From positions 87,419-151,418 of the forward strand of contig CAYTUQ010000003.1 of assembly GCA_964441235.1 (NCBI GenBank): 64,000 bases of DNA, in the 5' to 3' direction. Positions 43,809 through 53,420 of this stretch are shown here, piece after piece. The stretch is from BS750m-G69 sp964441235. GTDB taxonomy: Bacteria; Fidelibacterota; UBA2242. Position numbers and translations under genes: made by a program. Every line of letters starts with the position of its first letter. The first letter of the stretch is position 1. The notes under the pieces were generated by a model that was not told the DNA's origin, searched no databases, and saw only the letters and a list, made by a program, of their open reading frames with translations.

Positions 43809-44973
43809 TAATTTTGTACCGTTATCAGTTCCATCAATTCAAGGCAATGAATGGAAATATATTAAAGAATGCATTGATACAGAATGGGTATCTTCGACAG
43901 GGAAATATGTAGACCGGTTTGAAAAAGATATTTGTGAACTTACCGGAGCAAAAGCAGCCATTGCTTGTGTGAACGGCACAGCTGCGTTGCAAGTTTCTTT
44001 GCAGGTTATTGGGGTAAAAGCAGATGATGAAGTTATTGTTCCGACGGTAACATTTATTTCTCCTGTAAATGCTGTCCGATACCGTAATGCCTCGCCAATT
44101 TTTATGGACTGTGATCAGTACTACAATATTGATGTTGAGAAAACAATAGATTTTATTAAGACACAAACTATATTTAAAAATGACACTACTTATAACAAAA
44201 GTTCTGGTAAAAGAATACCAGCAATTATCGTAGTCCATGTATTCGGAAACGCAGTAAATATTTTTGAACTTATTGATATTTGCAGAGAAAGAAATATAAA
44301 GATTATTGAAGATGCCGCTGAAAGTATCGGCACTTACTATTGCAAAAAGCCACTTTTAAATAGATATACCGGTACCATAGGAGAAATAGGATGTTATTCT
44401 TTTAATGGTAATAAAATTATTACTACCGGTGGTGGAGGGATGATAGTTACCAATGATAGCAAATATGCTCAGAAAGCCAAATACTTAACTACTCAAGCAA
44501 AAGATGACCCTATTTACTATATTCATAATGAGGTTGGCTACAATTTCAGATTAACAAATGTTCAGGCTGCATTAGGAGTTGCTCAACTTGAGAAATTGCA
44601 GTCTTATATTGAGATAAAGAAACAAAACTATAAATTTTACAAGCAAGAAGTTGATAAAATCCTGGGTTTAAAAATTGCGGAAGTTCCTGACTATGCGAAT
44701 TCGAATTATTGGTTCTATTGCCTACAGAAAGATGAATCAGAATATGGCATGAATAATGATGAACTATTGAAATTATTTAGAGAAAATAATATTCAGACTC
44801 GCCCTATTTGGCAGTTGAATCATCTTCAAAAACCTTATATCAATTTCCAGAATTATAAAATTGAAAAAGCTTTTGATTTATTAAAAAAGACATTAAATAT
44901 TCCGTGCTCAGTTAATATTAAAAAAAATGAAATTGAACAAGTAATTGAGGTTCTGAAAAGTGGGACGAAATAG
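43801..44973 (+). CDS. legC: Sugar aminotransferase, LegC family
   Basis: 390 residues. Begins FVPLSVPSIQGNEWKYIKECIDTEWVSS, the LegC opening. PLP site: DDEVIVPTVTFISPVNAVRY, IIEDAAESIG and CYSFNGNKIITTGGGGM with the Schiff-base Lys in NGNK. It would add the 4-amino group to the LegB product, giving a 4-amino-4,6-dideoxy-GlcNAc nucleotide. The rest of the legionaminate set (legG, legI, legF) is absent here, so the amino sugar itself may be the end product. Overlaps the next gene by 14 bp. Confidence 0.88.
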   Translation: MYSNFVPLSVPSIQGNEWKYIKECIDTEWVSSTGKYVDRFEKDICELTGAKAAIACVNGTAALQVSLQVIGVKADDEVIVPTVTFISPVNAVRYRNASPIFMDCDQYYNIDVEKTIDFIKTQTIFKNDTTYNKSSGKRIPAIIVVHVFGNAVNIFELIDICRERNIKIIEDAAESIGTYYCKKPLLNRYTGTIGEIGCYSFNGNKIITTGGGGMIVTNDSKYAQKAKYLTTQAKDDPIYYIHNEVGYNFRLTNVQAALGVAQLEKLQSYIEIKKQNYKFYKQEVDKILGLKIAEVPDYANSNYWFYCLQKDESEYGMNNDELLKLFRENNIQTRPIWQLNHLQKPYINFQNYKIEKAFDLLKKTLNIPCSVNIKKNEIEQVIEVLKSGTK

Positions 44974-45634
44974 GAAAATAGGAATATGGATTAAATATTT
45001 TTTTGACAAGATTATAGCAATAATTGGATTGCTAATTACTTCTCCAATTTTCATTATTGTTGGATTTGTATTGAAATTGCAGGGTGAAGACATTTTTTAT
45101 CTTCAAAAAAGAATTGGGCATTTAGGTCGAGAATTTAAAATATTTAAATTTACAACAATGCCCAAAGGATCTGAAAAGTTCGGTCTTATTACAACCACAA
45201 ATGATCCTAGACCTACAGAATTTGGGAGATTTCTAAGAAAGACGAAAATCAATGAAATACCACAATTAATTAATGTCTTGATCGGAAACATGAGTATAAT
45301 AGGACCAAGACCGTTGATAAAATCACAAATTTCAGAAAGTTTGACAGATAAAGAAATTGAAGAGTATTACAGAATGCGTCCGGGTATTACTGGTATAGGT
45401 TCTTTGTATTTTCATAATGAAGATAGATTATTAGCAGAAGTTGAAGATCCACATGCCTATTATAATGAAGTGATAACTCCTAAAAAGCAGCATTTGGAAA
45501 AGGTGTATACTGAAAGTTGGAGTCTGTTACTTGATTTAAGAATTTTTGTTTTAACCTTAGAAATTTTATTTTTAGATGCTTTAGGTATTTCAAAAAAGTC
45601 TTCATTATTAGAGGATATATTAGTAGATAGATAG
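44960..45634 (+). CDS. Monotopic phosphoglycosyltransferase, PglC-like
   Basis: 224 residues from GTG 44960, overlapping legC. One N-terminal re-entrant hydrophobic helix (IIAIIGLLITSPIFIIVGF), then FYLQKRIGHLGREFKIFKFTTM, the Glu-containing NEIPQLINVLIGNMSIIGPRPL (the usual Asp-Glu dyad reads Asn-Glu here: KINEIPQ) and RPGITGIGS. It moves a sugar-phosphate from UDP-sugar to the lipid carrier. The position after legB-legC suggests the substrate is their amino sugar, as PglC uses diNAcBac. The Asn in place of the catalytic Asp is odd and may change activity. Confidence 0.85.
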   Translation: MGRNRKIGIWIKYFFDKIIAIIGLLITSPIFIIVGFVLKLQGEDIFYLQKRIGHLGREFKIFKFTTMPKGSEKFGLITTTNDPRPTEFGRFLRKTKINEIPQLINVLIGNMSIIGPRPLIKSQISESLTDKEIEEYYRMRPGITGIGSLYFHNEDRLLAEVEDPHAYYNEVITPKKQHLEKVYTESWSLLLDLRIFVLTLEILFLDALGISKKSSLLEDILVDR

Positions 45635-46051
45635 GAATTGATTGTATGTATTTCAAAACTTCTATCTGTTTGGATTTGAAAATATGATGAAGTAACAAAT
45701 ATTTCTTGCCATGAAGTTAAAAATTATTTACATTGTTTCTAGCTAATTGTTAGGGGTAAAAAAGACTTTTATTTGCTACCAACCATAAATCTCCAATAAA
45801 TTTACTAAAAAGTAATTAGAAGGTCGTAAAGGATTTTTTTTAAATCTTACACCTTCCTTTTCGTTGTAAAAGATCTAAAAACAACTTAGTTGTTGTTATA
45901 ATTGCGGGGGATTGTGAACAGAAGCACTAACTGTTTCCAAAGAGTTTATTATTATTTACAATAGAAATATTATGAAAGAAATAATTGATTTTATAGATGA
46001 ATTGAGATTAGTAAAAGAGCGTTTTTCATGAATCGTTTGGGAGTTTAATTC
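45635..46051. other. Gap with imperfect hairpin and a 19-codon frame
   Basis: GAAGG (45819-45823) pairs with CCTTC (45852-45856) enclosing further matches GTAA/TTAC and a T-rich loop; followed by TTTT it may be a terminator. At 45972-46031 an ATG opens MKEIIDFIDELRLVKERFS, which ends 20 bp before the fusion gene; it could be a leader peptide or a relic. Nothing else recognised. Confidence 0.35.
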
Positions 46052-48610
46052 GTGATTGTTTCGCTTATATTAGTTGTATTAATAACATTTGCAATTTCGT
46101 TATTGTTAACGAAGTTAGCGAGAAAAGTTGCGATACGATTTCATATAGGAGATGAGCCAGGTCCTCGAAAAGTCCATAAAGTTTTTGTTCCGTATTTAGG
46201 CGGTGCAGCTATTCTTTTTTCGGTTGCAATTGGAACTGCTATTTCTGTTGTGCTATTGCCGAAGGTCGCGGGACCTGTACCAAAGCATTATTATGTTCTG
46301 GCATTGAGTTGCGTTTTTATTGCTTTTGTTGGATTATTTGATGATTTAAGAGATCTTCGCTTTTCAACAAAATTTTATTTTCAAGTTTTAGCAGCTATAT
46401 TAGTTGTTATTGGTGGGTTGAAGTTTGATACAATTTATTTTCCATTAATTGGGACAATCCATCTTGGTGTTTTCTCGTTTATATTTACACTTTTTTGGAT
46501 TGTATTTATAACAAATGCTTTAAATTTATTAGATGGTCTTGATGGATTAGCTTCCGGTGTATCAACAATCATTTTTATTACCTTTGCCATTATTTCACTA
46601 CAATCTGGTAGAACTTTAGTGGCATTAATAAATATCATTTTTGTTGCTGCAAATCTTGGTTTTTTACGTTACAATTTTCATCCTGCTTCGATTTTTATGG
46701 GAGATACAGGATCGCTTTTTATTGGATTTTCCGTATCAGTAATTTCTTTGGAGGTCGGGAGGATCGGCGATACTAAGACGTTAAATTGCATAATTCCATT
46801 GACAGTAATGGCAGTTCCTGCTTTAGATACTGCCGTCTCATTTTTACGTCGAGCAAGTAAACGGATGCATCCCTTTATGGCGGATAAGGAACATATTCAT
46901 CATCGGCTTATGTCTATAGGCTTTTCTCATTCTAATGCAGTAAAAGTGATTTATTTATTTAGTGTTGTAACGGGTATAATGGGTTTGTCTTTTGTATGGT
47001 TGGATGTAAAAGGTATTATCACGGTTTTATTAATTGGTATAATTTTTAGCACTTTGTTAATTAGAAGATTAGGTTATGTTGAGATTAAAAAAAACCTGAT
47101 TGTTGTCGGTAATGGCAATAAAAATAGGAATGGAAAAATTAATGGGCTGCTTAATGGTGTTAACGGGAATGGCGGAAAAGAAAAAAAGTTTATACCTTTT
47201 GATACCTCACAATTTGCTCAGTCATTCTTGTTCTTTTTAAGTGATTCTTTGTTTATTACAGCAGGATTTTTAATTACATATTTCTTATGGATAGTTCCGA
47301 AATTTCCTTACTCAGAGTCTCCTTCAACTGTTCAAATTATTCTTTGGATTACATGGTCGGTAATTTATTGGATATCGCTTCTTGGTCTAAATGATCTATA
47401 TCATGTAGAGTGGGATACTTCTCGAATTGATGAAATATTTACAGTTTTTAAAATAGTTGTGTTCGGTATAGTAGTTCTGTTTTTCTTGAGTTTTGAGATA
47501 AAATTTCCATTTTTGGCTTCAAGGAGAATATTCTTGCTATATGGATTTCTGCTCATAGCAGGATTAAGTCTGGGTAGACTTCTTTTAATTTCTTTTCTCA
47601 AGGGAAAAGAAATTCTTGAATTTAAAAAGCGCCCTACTCTTATTATTGGAACTTCCGAAAGAGCTATTGATGTAGTTAAAAAAATAAAGAGTGTGCCCAT
47701 ATTAAAATTTAGTTTACAGGGATTTATTGATGAGCACGTAAATGGGAATGTGGGTAAAAAAATACAGGGCTTACCTATTTTAGGTGGATATCAAGATATT
47801 CCAGATATAATAAAGAAAGGGAAAATAAAGGAAGTGATTATTGCAATTGATGATTCAGATCGAGATGAAATTATAGATTTAATAGCATTGTTCAGTCAAT
47901 ATAACGTATCAATTAAATTACTTCCTTATTTCTATAACCTGATGTCAGGGTTTCGAACAAGCCAGGTTTACGGTGTGTCTCTTATCAGGTTTTTTAGTTC
48001 AAATATGAAAACATGGGAATGGCTGTTAAAGCGATTCATTGATATAGCTATTTCCTTAATTGTTCTAATAGCCTTTTTGCCACTCTGGATTATAATAAGT
48101 GTAATCATTATTTTGGATTCTCCAGGGCCCGTTTTTTATAAACAGAAACGTATAGGGAAAAACAAAATAGAATATAATGTTATCAAGTTCCGATCAATGG
48201 TAAAGAATGCAGAAGAAGTTACAGGGCCTAAATGGGCAGAGAAGGATGATCCTCGTATTACTCGTTTTGGCAGATTTCTCAGGAAAACCGGATTGGACGA
48301 AATTCCACAGTTTGTTAATGTCATTTTTGGAGAAATGAGTATTGTAGGACCGCGACCTGAACGTCAATATTTTGTAAATGGTCTTGAGAACTCAATTCAA
48401 TTTTATTCAAGAAGGTTGATTGTTAAACCTGGCATAACAGGCTGGGCTCAAATAAAGCATAAATATGATGAAACGATTGATGATGTACGAGAGAAATTGC
48501 GTTATGATCTCTATTACATTGAGAATATGTCGGTTTTACTTGATTTAAAAATTATTGTTCAGACTCTTTTAGTGGGATTAAGAAAAAAACAGCACTCAGT
48601 ACGCAATTGA
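46052..48610 (+). CDS. Fusion of WecA/MraY-type and WbaP-type phosphoglycosyltransferases
   Basis: 852 residues in one uninterrupted frame. Residues 1-345: polytopic transferase with about ten membrane segments and all family motifs, DD at 97-98 (GLFDDLRD), NALNLLDGLDGLA (155-167), FMGDTGS (216-221) and HIHHR (281-285). Residues 350-382: Gly/Asn-rich linker. Residues 385-650: four membrane segments plus a Rossmann-like CoA-binding-type domain (LIIGTSERAID at 530). Residues 655-852: monotopic transferase, DSPGPVFYKQKRIG, Asp749-Glu750 in GLDEIPQF, SIVGPRPE and KPGITGWAQ. Both halves start polysaccharide synthesis by loading sugar-phosphate on undecaprenyl phosphate, and both look intact. Confidence 0.92.
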   Translation: MIVSLILVVLITFAISLLLTKLARKVAIRFHIGDEPGPRKVHKVFVPYLGGAAILFSVAIGTAISVVLLPKVAGPVPKHYYVLALSCVFIAFVGLFDDLRDLRFSTKFYFQVLAAILVVIGGLKFDTIYFPLIGTIHLGVFSFIFTLFWIVFITNALNLLDGLDGLASGVSTIIFITFAIISLQSGRTLVALINIIFVAANLGFLRYNFHPASIFMGDTGSLFIGFSVSVISLEVGRIGDTKTLNCIIPLTVMAVPALDTAVSFLRRASKRMHPFMADKEHIHHRLMSIGFSHSNAVKVIYLFSVVTGIMGLSFVWLDVKGIITVLLIGIIFSTLLIRRLGYVEIKKNLIVVGNGNKNRNGKINGLLNGVNGNGGKEKKFIPFDTSQFAQSFLFFLSDSLFITAGFLITYFLWIVPKFPYSESPSTVQIILWITWSVIYWISLLGLNDLYHVEWDTSRIDEIFTVFKIVVFGIVVLFFLSFEIKFPFLASRRIFLLYGFLLIAGLSLGRLLLISFLKGKEILEFKKRPTLIIGTSERAIDVVKKIKSVPILKFSLQGFIDEHVNGNVGKKIQGLPILGGYQDIPDIIKKGKIKEVIIAIDDSDRDEIIDLIALFSQYNVSIKLLPYFYNLMSGFRTSQVYGVSLIRFFSSNMKTWEWLLKRFIDIAISLIVLIAFLPLWIIISVIIILDSPGPVFYKQKRIGKNKIEYNVIKFRSMVKNAEEVTGPKWAEKDDPRITRFGRFLRKTGLDEIPQFVNVIFGEMSIVGPRPERQYFVNGLENSIQFYSRRLIVKPGITGWAQIKHKYDETIDDVREKLRYDLYYIENMSVLLDLKIIVQTLLVGLRKKQHSVRN

Positions 48611-48740
48611 TTCATCTTTAATTCACATAAAGAAATATTTTTCTTCCTTAAAATATAGATTGTTGATTTATTTTTATATTTTAATCTACTTTCATAAGTA
48701 AATTTTATTAATTTTACGGCAGTAAATTTATGGAGTACGA

Positions 48741-50018
48741 ATGCTAGATATTAAAAAAATCAGATTAGAACCGGAAAAGTATAGAAAGGGACTTGAGTCT
48801 AAGAATGGAGCAAAGAATCTTGATTTGCTTCTCAAACTTGATGCTCAAAGACGAAGTTCTGTTGCAAAGGTTGATCAATTGAAAAGTTTGAGAAATAGGG
48901 TCTCTGAAGAAATTGCTGCTATTAGAAAAATGGGGAAATCTGCTGATTTTAAAATTAATGAGATGAGAAAGGTAGCAGAGAAAATTAAATCTTTGGATTC
49001 GGAAATAAATGATATAGAAGATAATATCAGAAATATAATGGTTGCTTTACCAAACATTCCTCATGAATCGGTTAAAGTCGGTTATTCACCGGAAGAGAAT
49101 GAGATTTTGAGATATTGGGGCAAGAAGCCATCTTTTGATTTTGATATCAAGGACCATTTGGATATTGCCGAGTCTTTAGGTATCCTGGATTTTCACAGAG
49201 CTGCAAAAATTTCTGGAGCTGGGTTTCCTATGTATGTTGGAGCCGGTGCTAAATTGGAACGTGCTTTGATAAATTTTATGCTCGATTTTCATGTATCAAA
49301 GCATGGTTATAAAGAGATTTTTCCCCCATTCTTAACTTCCCGTGATTCTGCGTTTGGTACGGGGCAGCTTCCAAAATTGGAAGATGATATGTATGTAATA
49401 GACGGAGATGACTTGTTTTTAATCCCTACTGCAGAAGTGCCGTTAGCAAATATTCATCGCGGAGAAATTATTCCCGAAAATAAGTTGCCGATAAAATATG
49501 TAGCCTATTCTGCCTGTTTTCGTCGTGAAGCAGGCTCTTATGGCAAAGATACTCGAGGTTTATCACGCCTTCACCAGTTTAATAAAGTCGAAATGGTAAG
49601 ATTTACTACTGCCGAAGATTCCTATAAACATCACGAGGAATTGCTGGCTGATGCTGAAGATATATTACAGGCATTAAATCTTCATTATCGAGTTGTCAGG
49701 TTATGTTCAGGAGACCTTAGTTTTGCAGCGGCAAAATGCTATGATCTGGAGGTATGGGCTCCTGCATCAGAAAAGTATTTTGAAGTATCAAGTGTAAGTA
49801 ATTGTGAAGACTTTCAAGCCAGAAGAGCAAATATAAGATATAGAAAAACTTCTGATGGAAAGGTTGCGTTTGTTCATATATTAAATGGTTCTGGTGTAGC
49901 AACACCTCGCCTGGTAATAGCTTTGCTGGAGACTTATCAAACAGATGAGGGAAAGGTTATTATTCCTGAGGTTCTTCACCCCTATACAGGATTTAAAATT
50001 ATAAAGGCACAAAAATGA
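48741..50018 (+). CDS. serS: Seryl-tRNA synthetase
   Basis: 425 residues. N-terminal coiled-coil arm (about 28-100, rich in Lys/Glu with the NDIEDNIRNIMVALPNIPHESV turn), then class II core: FPMYVGAGAKLERALINFMLDFH, IPTAEVPLANIHRGEI, ACFRREAGSYGKDTRGLSRLHQFNKVEM and the C-terminal GSGVATPRLVIALLETYQ. Charges tRNA-Ser and tRNA-Sec, which matters here because a selenoprotein is predicted in the window. The stop overlaps the next start (ATGA). Confidence 0.97.
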   Translation: MLDIKKIRLEPEKYRKGLESKNGAKNLDLLLKLDAQRRSSVAKVDQLKSLRNRVSEEIAAIRKMGKSADFKINEMRKVAEKIKSLDSEINDIEDNIRNIMVALPNIPHESVKVGYSPEENEILRYWGKKPSFDFDIKDHLDIAESLGILDFHRAAKISGAGFPMYVGAGAKLERALINFMLDFHVSKHGYKEIFPPFLTSRDSAFGTGQLPKLEDDMYVIDGDDLFLIPTAEVPLANIHRGEIIPENKLPIKYVAYSACFRREAGSYGKDTRGLSRLHQFNKVEMVRFTTAEDSYKHHEELLADAEDILQALNLHYRVVRLCSGDLSFAAAKCYDLEVWAPASEKYFEVSSVSNCEDFQARRANIRYRKTSDGKVAFVHILNGSGVATPRLVIALLETYQTDEGKVIIPEVLHPYTGFKIIKAQK

Positions 50019-50668
50019 TTACAGAGAATGAACTTCGTCTTCAATTATGTAAGGTTGGGAAAAGGGTTTACAGCAAAGGATTTGTCGCTGCTAACGACGG
50101 TAATTTTAGCGTTCGGCTTGGCACTGACAATTATTTAATTACTCCCACAAATATTTCTAAGGGTTTTATGAACCCGGAAGATATTGTGTTATTAACGCAA
50201 GAAGGAAAACCTATTGGTAACAAAAAGCCTTCGTCAGAGTATAAAATGCACCTGGAAATTTTCAAAAACAGACAGGATGTCAATTCAATTGTACATACTC
50301 ATCCACCATTTTCTACAGCATTTGGGATTACCAGGATATCAATAGAGAAGTATGTATTGCCGGAAGTAATAGCCACTTTGGGAAACATTCCGCTGATTAA
50401 ATATGAAACTCCATCGACACAGGCGCTAGCTGATGTCGTCGGTAAAGCCTCAAAAAAGTATGACGCTATGCTGTTAGAAAGTCACGGTTTGGTTACTGTT
50501 GGTTCTGATTTATGGGATGCATATTATAAACATGAACGGGTTGAGCATACTTTAAAGATTCTTTATTATGCCAAAACTTTAGGTATTGTGAAAGCAATCC
50601 CACCTGAAAAAGTAAAAGAACTATTTCAAGCCTATTCAGTTTCTGATCGTATTAAAAATTTTAAATGA
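50015..50668 (+). CDS. Class II aldolase/adducin family protein (fuculose-phosphate aldolase-like)
   Basis: 217 residues. GFVAANDGNFSVRLG, ITPTNISKGFM, the zinc motif HTHPPFSTAF, LPEVIATLGNIPLI, and LLESHGLVTVG. These are features of zinc-dependent L-fuculose-1-phosphate aldolase / ribulose-phosphate epimerase relatives. The exact sugar phosphate is not deducible. Overlaps serS by 4 bp (ATGA), so translated together. Confidence 0.85.
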   Translation: MITENELRLQLCKVGKRVYSKGFVAANDGNFSVRLGTDNYLITPTNISKGFMNPEDIVLLTQEGKPIGNKKPSSEYKMHLEIFKNRQDVNSIVHTHPPFSTAFGITRISIEKYVLPEVIATLGNIPLIKYETPSTQALADVVGKASKKYDAMLLESHGLVTVGSDLWDAYYKHERVEHTLKILYYAKTLGIVKAIPPEKVKELFQAYSVSDRIKNFK

Positions 50669-50712
50669 GGCGGGTTCGGCTCATGACGGACAATAAAAAA
50701 GGAATTTGTGTC

Positions 50713-50757
50713 TGCCTACGGACCTGTCTGCGTTCGTAGGACAGGTAGACGCAGGCA
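50713..50757. repeat. CCTGTCTGCGT palindromic repeat, copy A
   Basis: TGCCT (50713-50717) pairs with AGGCA at 50753-50757 and encloses CCTGTC...GACAGG. The homologous copy lies inverted at about 60311-60346, where CCTGTCCC...GGGAC replaces the inner hairpin. Intergenic between the aldolase and plsC. Confidence 0.65.
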
Positions 50758-50802
50758 ACTAATTCGTGGATAAAAATTTTATTAATAAAAGTACGGTGAA
50801 TA

Positions 50803-51534
50803 ATGGTCAGGAATATTTTAAGAATTTTTAATATAGCAATAATTACAATTTTATTTAGTATAGTGTGTTTGATTGTTGCACTATTTGATTGGAAAGGTCA
50901 TATCCATGGGGTGTTCATCAGAATCTGGGCAAAAATTGTTCTCTTATTAATCGGGGTAAAAGTCAGTGTCAAAGGGCTGGAAAATTTGAAAAATGCTAAT
51001 CCAGCGGTTATTTTGATGAATCATGAAAGCGCTCTTGATATTCCTATTATGCTTGCTGGATTACCAATAAATCAGCGTTTTATGGCAAAGAAGGAATTGT
51101 ATAAAATTCCTTTATTTGGGTGGGCTCTGGCTTTGGGCGGTCATATATCAATTGATAGAAAAAATCCCAAAAAAGCTATTGAGTCTATTAATGAACATTC
51201 TAAGCGTTTAATAAAGAATAAATTAAATATAATTGTGAGTCCTGAGGGTACCCGGAGTCCCGATGGGAGAATGGGTCTATTTAAAAAAGGTGGATTTAAG
51301 CTCGCTGAGAAATATGATTTACAACTGATTCCCGTTACAATACTTGGTTCCCGCTATTATGTACCTAAGAAGAAACTTGCAGTTACTCCTGGCAAAGTTG
51401 GTTTAGTTATAGATTTACCAGTGAAAGTTTCAGATTTTTCTGATATGAGAAATTGTATGGATTCGATTCGTGAAACTATGATTCATAATAAAAATAAATA
51501 CGAACGGGAAAGGACTAAAAAAACCATTGCTTAA
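50803..51534 (+). CDS. plsC: 1-acyl-sn-glycerol-3-phosphate acyltransferase
   Basis: 243 residues. N-terminal membrane segment (about 8-28), catalytic NHESALD (73-79), KKELYKIPLFGWALALGGHISIDR and SPEGTRSPDGR. It makes phosphatidic acid at the inner membrane. The following DUF2851 gene starts 8 bp before its stop. Confidence 0.93.
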   Translation: MVRNILRIFNIAIITILFSIVCLIVALFDWKGHIHGVFIRIWAKIVLLLIGVKVSVKGLENLKNANPAVILMNHESALDIPIMLAGLPINQRFMAKKELYKIPLFGWALALGGHISIDRKNPKKAIESINEHSKRLIKNKLNIIVSPEGTRSPDGRMGLFKKGGFKLAEKYDLQLIPVTILGSRYYVPKKKLAVTPGKVGLVIDLPVKVSDFSDMRNCMDSIRETMIHNKNKYERERTKKTIA

Positions 51535-52882
51535 TTGTAATTTAAGTCGGGTTTTTGAAACGAGTCCGGTTTTTAGCCGGAAAGAGAAATCACTTTATTC
51601 TTGTTGGTTAAATCAATCTTTTCCACAAAAATATTTGAGGACGCTTCAAGGAATTAAGATAAGTATAATTTCTCCTGGAAAACGTAATGACCTTGAAGGA
51701 CCCGATTTCTCAGATGCTTTAATTTTAATTGACGACCAATTTGTTCGAGGTAATGTCGAAATCCATTTGGAAAGTAAGGATTGGTATATCCACAAACATC
51801 ATAAAGATCCAATTTATAACAGCGCGATTCTGCATGTTGTTGCAAAGGGCGATCCTAATCTGATAATTACAACACAGAACGGCAAATCTGTTCCTACTTT
51901 AATACTGTCAAATTGTGAAGAATTAGATGAGAATGAACCATCCCAATGCGAGGAATGGCAGGGGGTTAAATGGAGTGGAGTACGTGAAGTTTTGATGAAT
52001 TACTATCGAATCAGGTTTCAACGTAAATGTCTATCTGTCCAATCGGATCTAATGCAAGTTGATCCTGAGCAGTATTTTTATAGAGGATTATCAGAAGTGT
52101 TAGGATATAGCAGGAATCGAGAGGCTTTTAAAAATCTTGCTGATAAACTTCCCATATCTATGGTTTATAAGATTTTAGATAGAAATAGTGATAGAGATAA
52201 ATTGATAACCCTCGAAAGTTTATATTTCGGTGTAGCGGGATTTATAAATTCAGACTATCAGCGTTTTGTATCGGATTCAAAATATTTGGATGGACTTAAG
52301 AAAAAATGGAGCATTCTTAGTAAAGAATTTGGTATTGAAGTGGATAAATCTTTAAGATGGCACTTTGCAGAAAGTAGACCGGCAAATCACCCAACTTACA
52401 GGATAGCAGCTTTAGTGCAAATTATCAGCAGGATGTTTCCTGATTTTCCAGGGCAGCTTTGGATTAATCAAATGTGTTCAAAAAGTACGTTGGGTGAAGT
52501 TGTCCAATGGACAAGAGGCTATTTTCAGCAGCCTTGTGGGATGTGGAAAAATCACCCGCTTTTTGCTTTTCACCCTGCAAGATTATTGATGGGTGATGCA
52601 AGACTTATGGACCTTTGCACTAATCTTCTGTTTCCTTTTTCATGGGCTATTGGGGTAATAAAGAAAAATGATGAGATTATAACAAGGTCTAAGGAATTTT
52701 CTAGTGAAATTGCAAGAGGGGAAATTCCTGCAAGTGTTCAAAAATTGCTCTCAAGGTTGTCCATATCTTCATCGAAATTGAGTGCTAATTTTATGGTTCA
52801 GGGGTCTATAGAATTTATAAGGAGATTTTGTGATTTAAAACTATGTAAACTTTGCCCATTGGAGCAATATGCATACAAATAA
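51527..52882 (+). CDS. DUF2851 family protein
   Basis: 451 residues from TTG 51527 (start inside the end of plsC). Family pattern: the N-terminal LYSCWLNQSFP, RNDLEGPDFSDALILIDDQFVRGNVEIHLESKDWYIHKH...NSAILHVV, and a C-terminal RPANHPTYRIAALVQII with a CxxC-type end (CDLKLCKLCPLEQY). No signal or membrane segment. Found mainly in Bacteroidota/Ignavibacteria-type genomes; function unknown, though the N-terminal part looks nuclease-like. Overlaps rfaE2 by 14 bp. Confidence 0.85.
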   Translation: MLNCNLSRVFETSPVFSRKEKSLYSCWLNQSFPQKYLRTLQGIKISIISPGKRNDLEGPDFSDALILIDDQFVRGNVEIHLESKDWYIHKHHKDPIYNSAILHVVAKGDPNLIITTQNGKSVPTLILSNCEELDENEPSQCEEWQGVKWSGVREVLMNYYRIRFQRKCLSVQSDLMQVDPEQYFYRGLSEVLGYSRNREAFKNLADKLPISMVYKILDRNSDRDKLITLESLYFGVAGFINSDYQRFVSDSKYLDGLKKKWSILSKEFGIEVDKSLRWHFAESRPANHPTYRIAALVQIISRMFPDFPGQLWINQMCSKSTLGEVVQWTRGYFQQPCGMWKNHPLFAFHPARLLMGDARLMDLCTNLLFPFSWAIGVIKKNDEIITRSKEFSSEIARGEIPASVQKLLSRLSISSSKLSANFMVQGSIEFIRRFCDLKLCKLCPLEQYAYK

Positions 52883-53402
52883 AAAATTATTAAGTAGAGC
52901 AGAAGTTGGCATTGTTTTTAACTCTTTTAAGCAAGACGGTAAGAAAGTGGTTTTTACCAATGGATGCTTTGATATTTTGCATGTTGGACATATTGAACTT
53001 ATAGAGAGTGCCAAATCTCTCGGTGATATATTAGTTGTAGGACTAAATTCGGACGATTCTGTAAAACGTTTGAAAGGAATTGGGCGACCAATTAACTCTG
53101 TTAGAGAGAGAGTCAGGATACTATCAGCATTGGAGTTTGTAGATTATGTTGTCATTTTTGATGAAGATACCCCTTATGAGCTGCTCCGGGAAGTTAGACC
53201 AGACATTCTAATTAAAGGAGGTGATTACTCCTTGAATGAAATAGTTGGGAGAAATATAGTTGAGTCTTATGGTGGAAAAGTAAAAGTAATCCCACTACTA
53301 AAAGGGAAATCTACAACAGATATTATCAATAAGATTATGCAGTTAGAGAAGGTAAAACACCTTGACGTATCCTCTCAAAAAAACGTGGTAAATAAATCCT
53401 AA
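52869..53402 (+). CDS. rfaE2: D-glycero-beta-D-manno-heptose 1-phosphate adenylyltransferase
   Basis: 177 residues. Nucleotidyltransferase HxGH motif in FTNGCFDILHVGHIELIESAK, then VVGLNSDDSVKRLKG, RPINSVRERVRILSAL, and RPDILIKGGDY with the final KSTTDIINKI. It activates heptose phosphate with ATP for LPS inner core, an argument for an outer membrane. Stand-alone second half of HldE; no hldA-type kinase is nearby. Overlaps the preceding gene. Confidence 0.93.
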   Translation: MHTNKKLLSRAEVGIVFNSFKQDGKKVVFTNGCFDILHVGHIELIESAKSLGDILVVGLNSDDSVKRLKGIGRPINSVRERVRILSALEFVDYVVIFDEDTPYELLREVRPDILIKGGDYSLNEIVGRNIVESYGGKVKVIPLLKGKSTTDIINKIMQLEKVKHLDVSSQKNVVNKS

Positions 53403-53420
53403 ATTCTAATATCTAAACTC

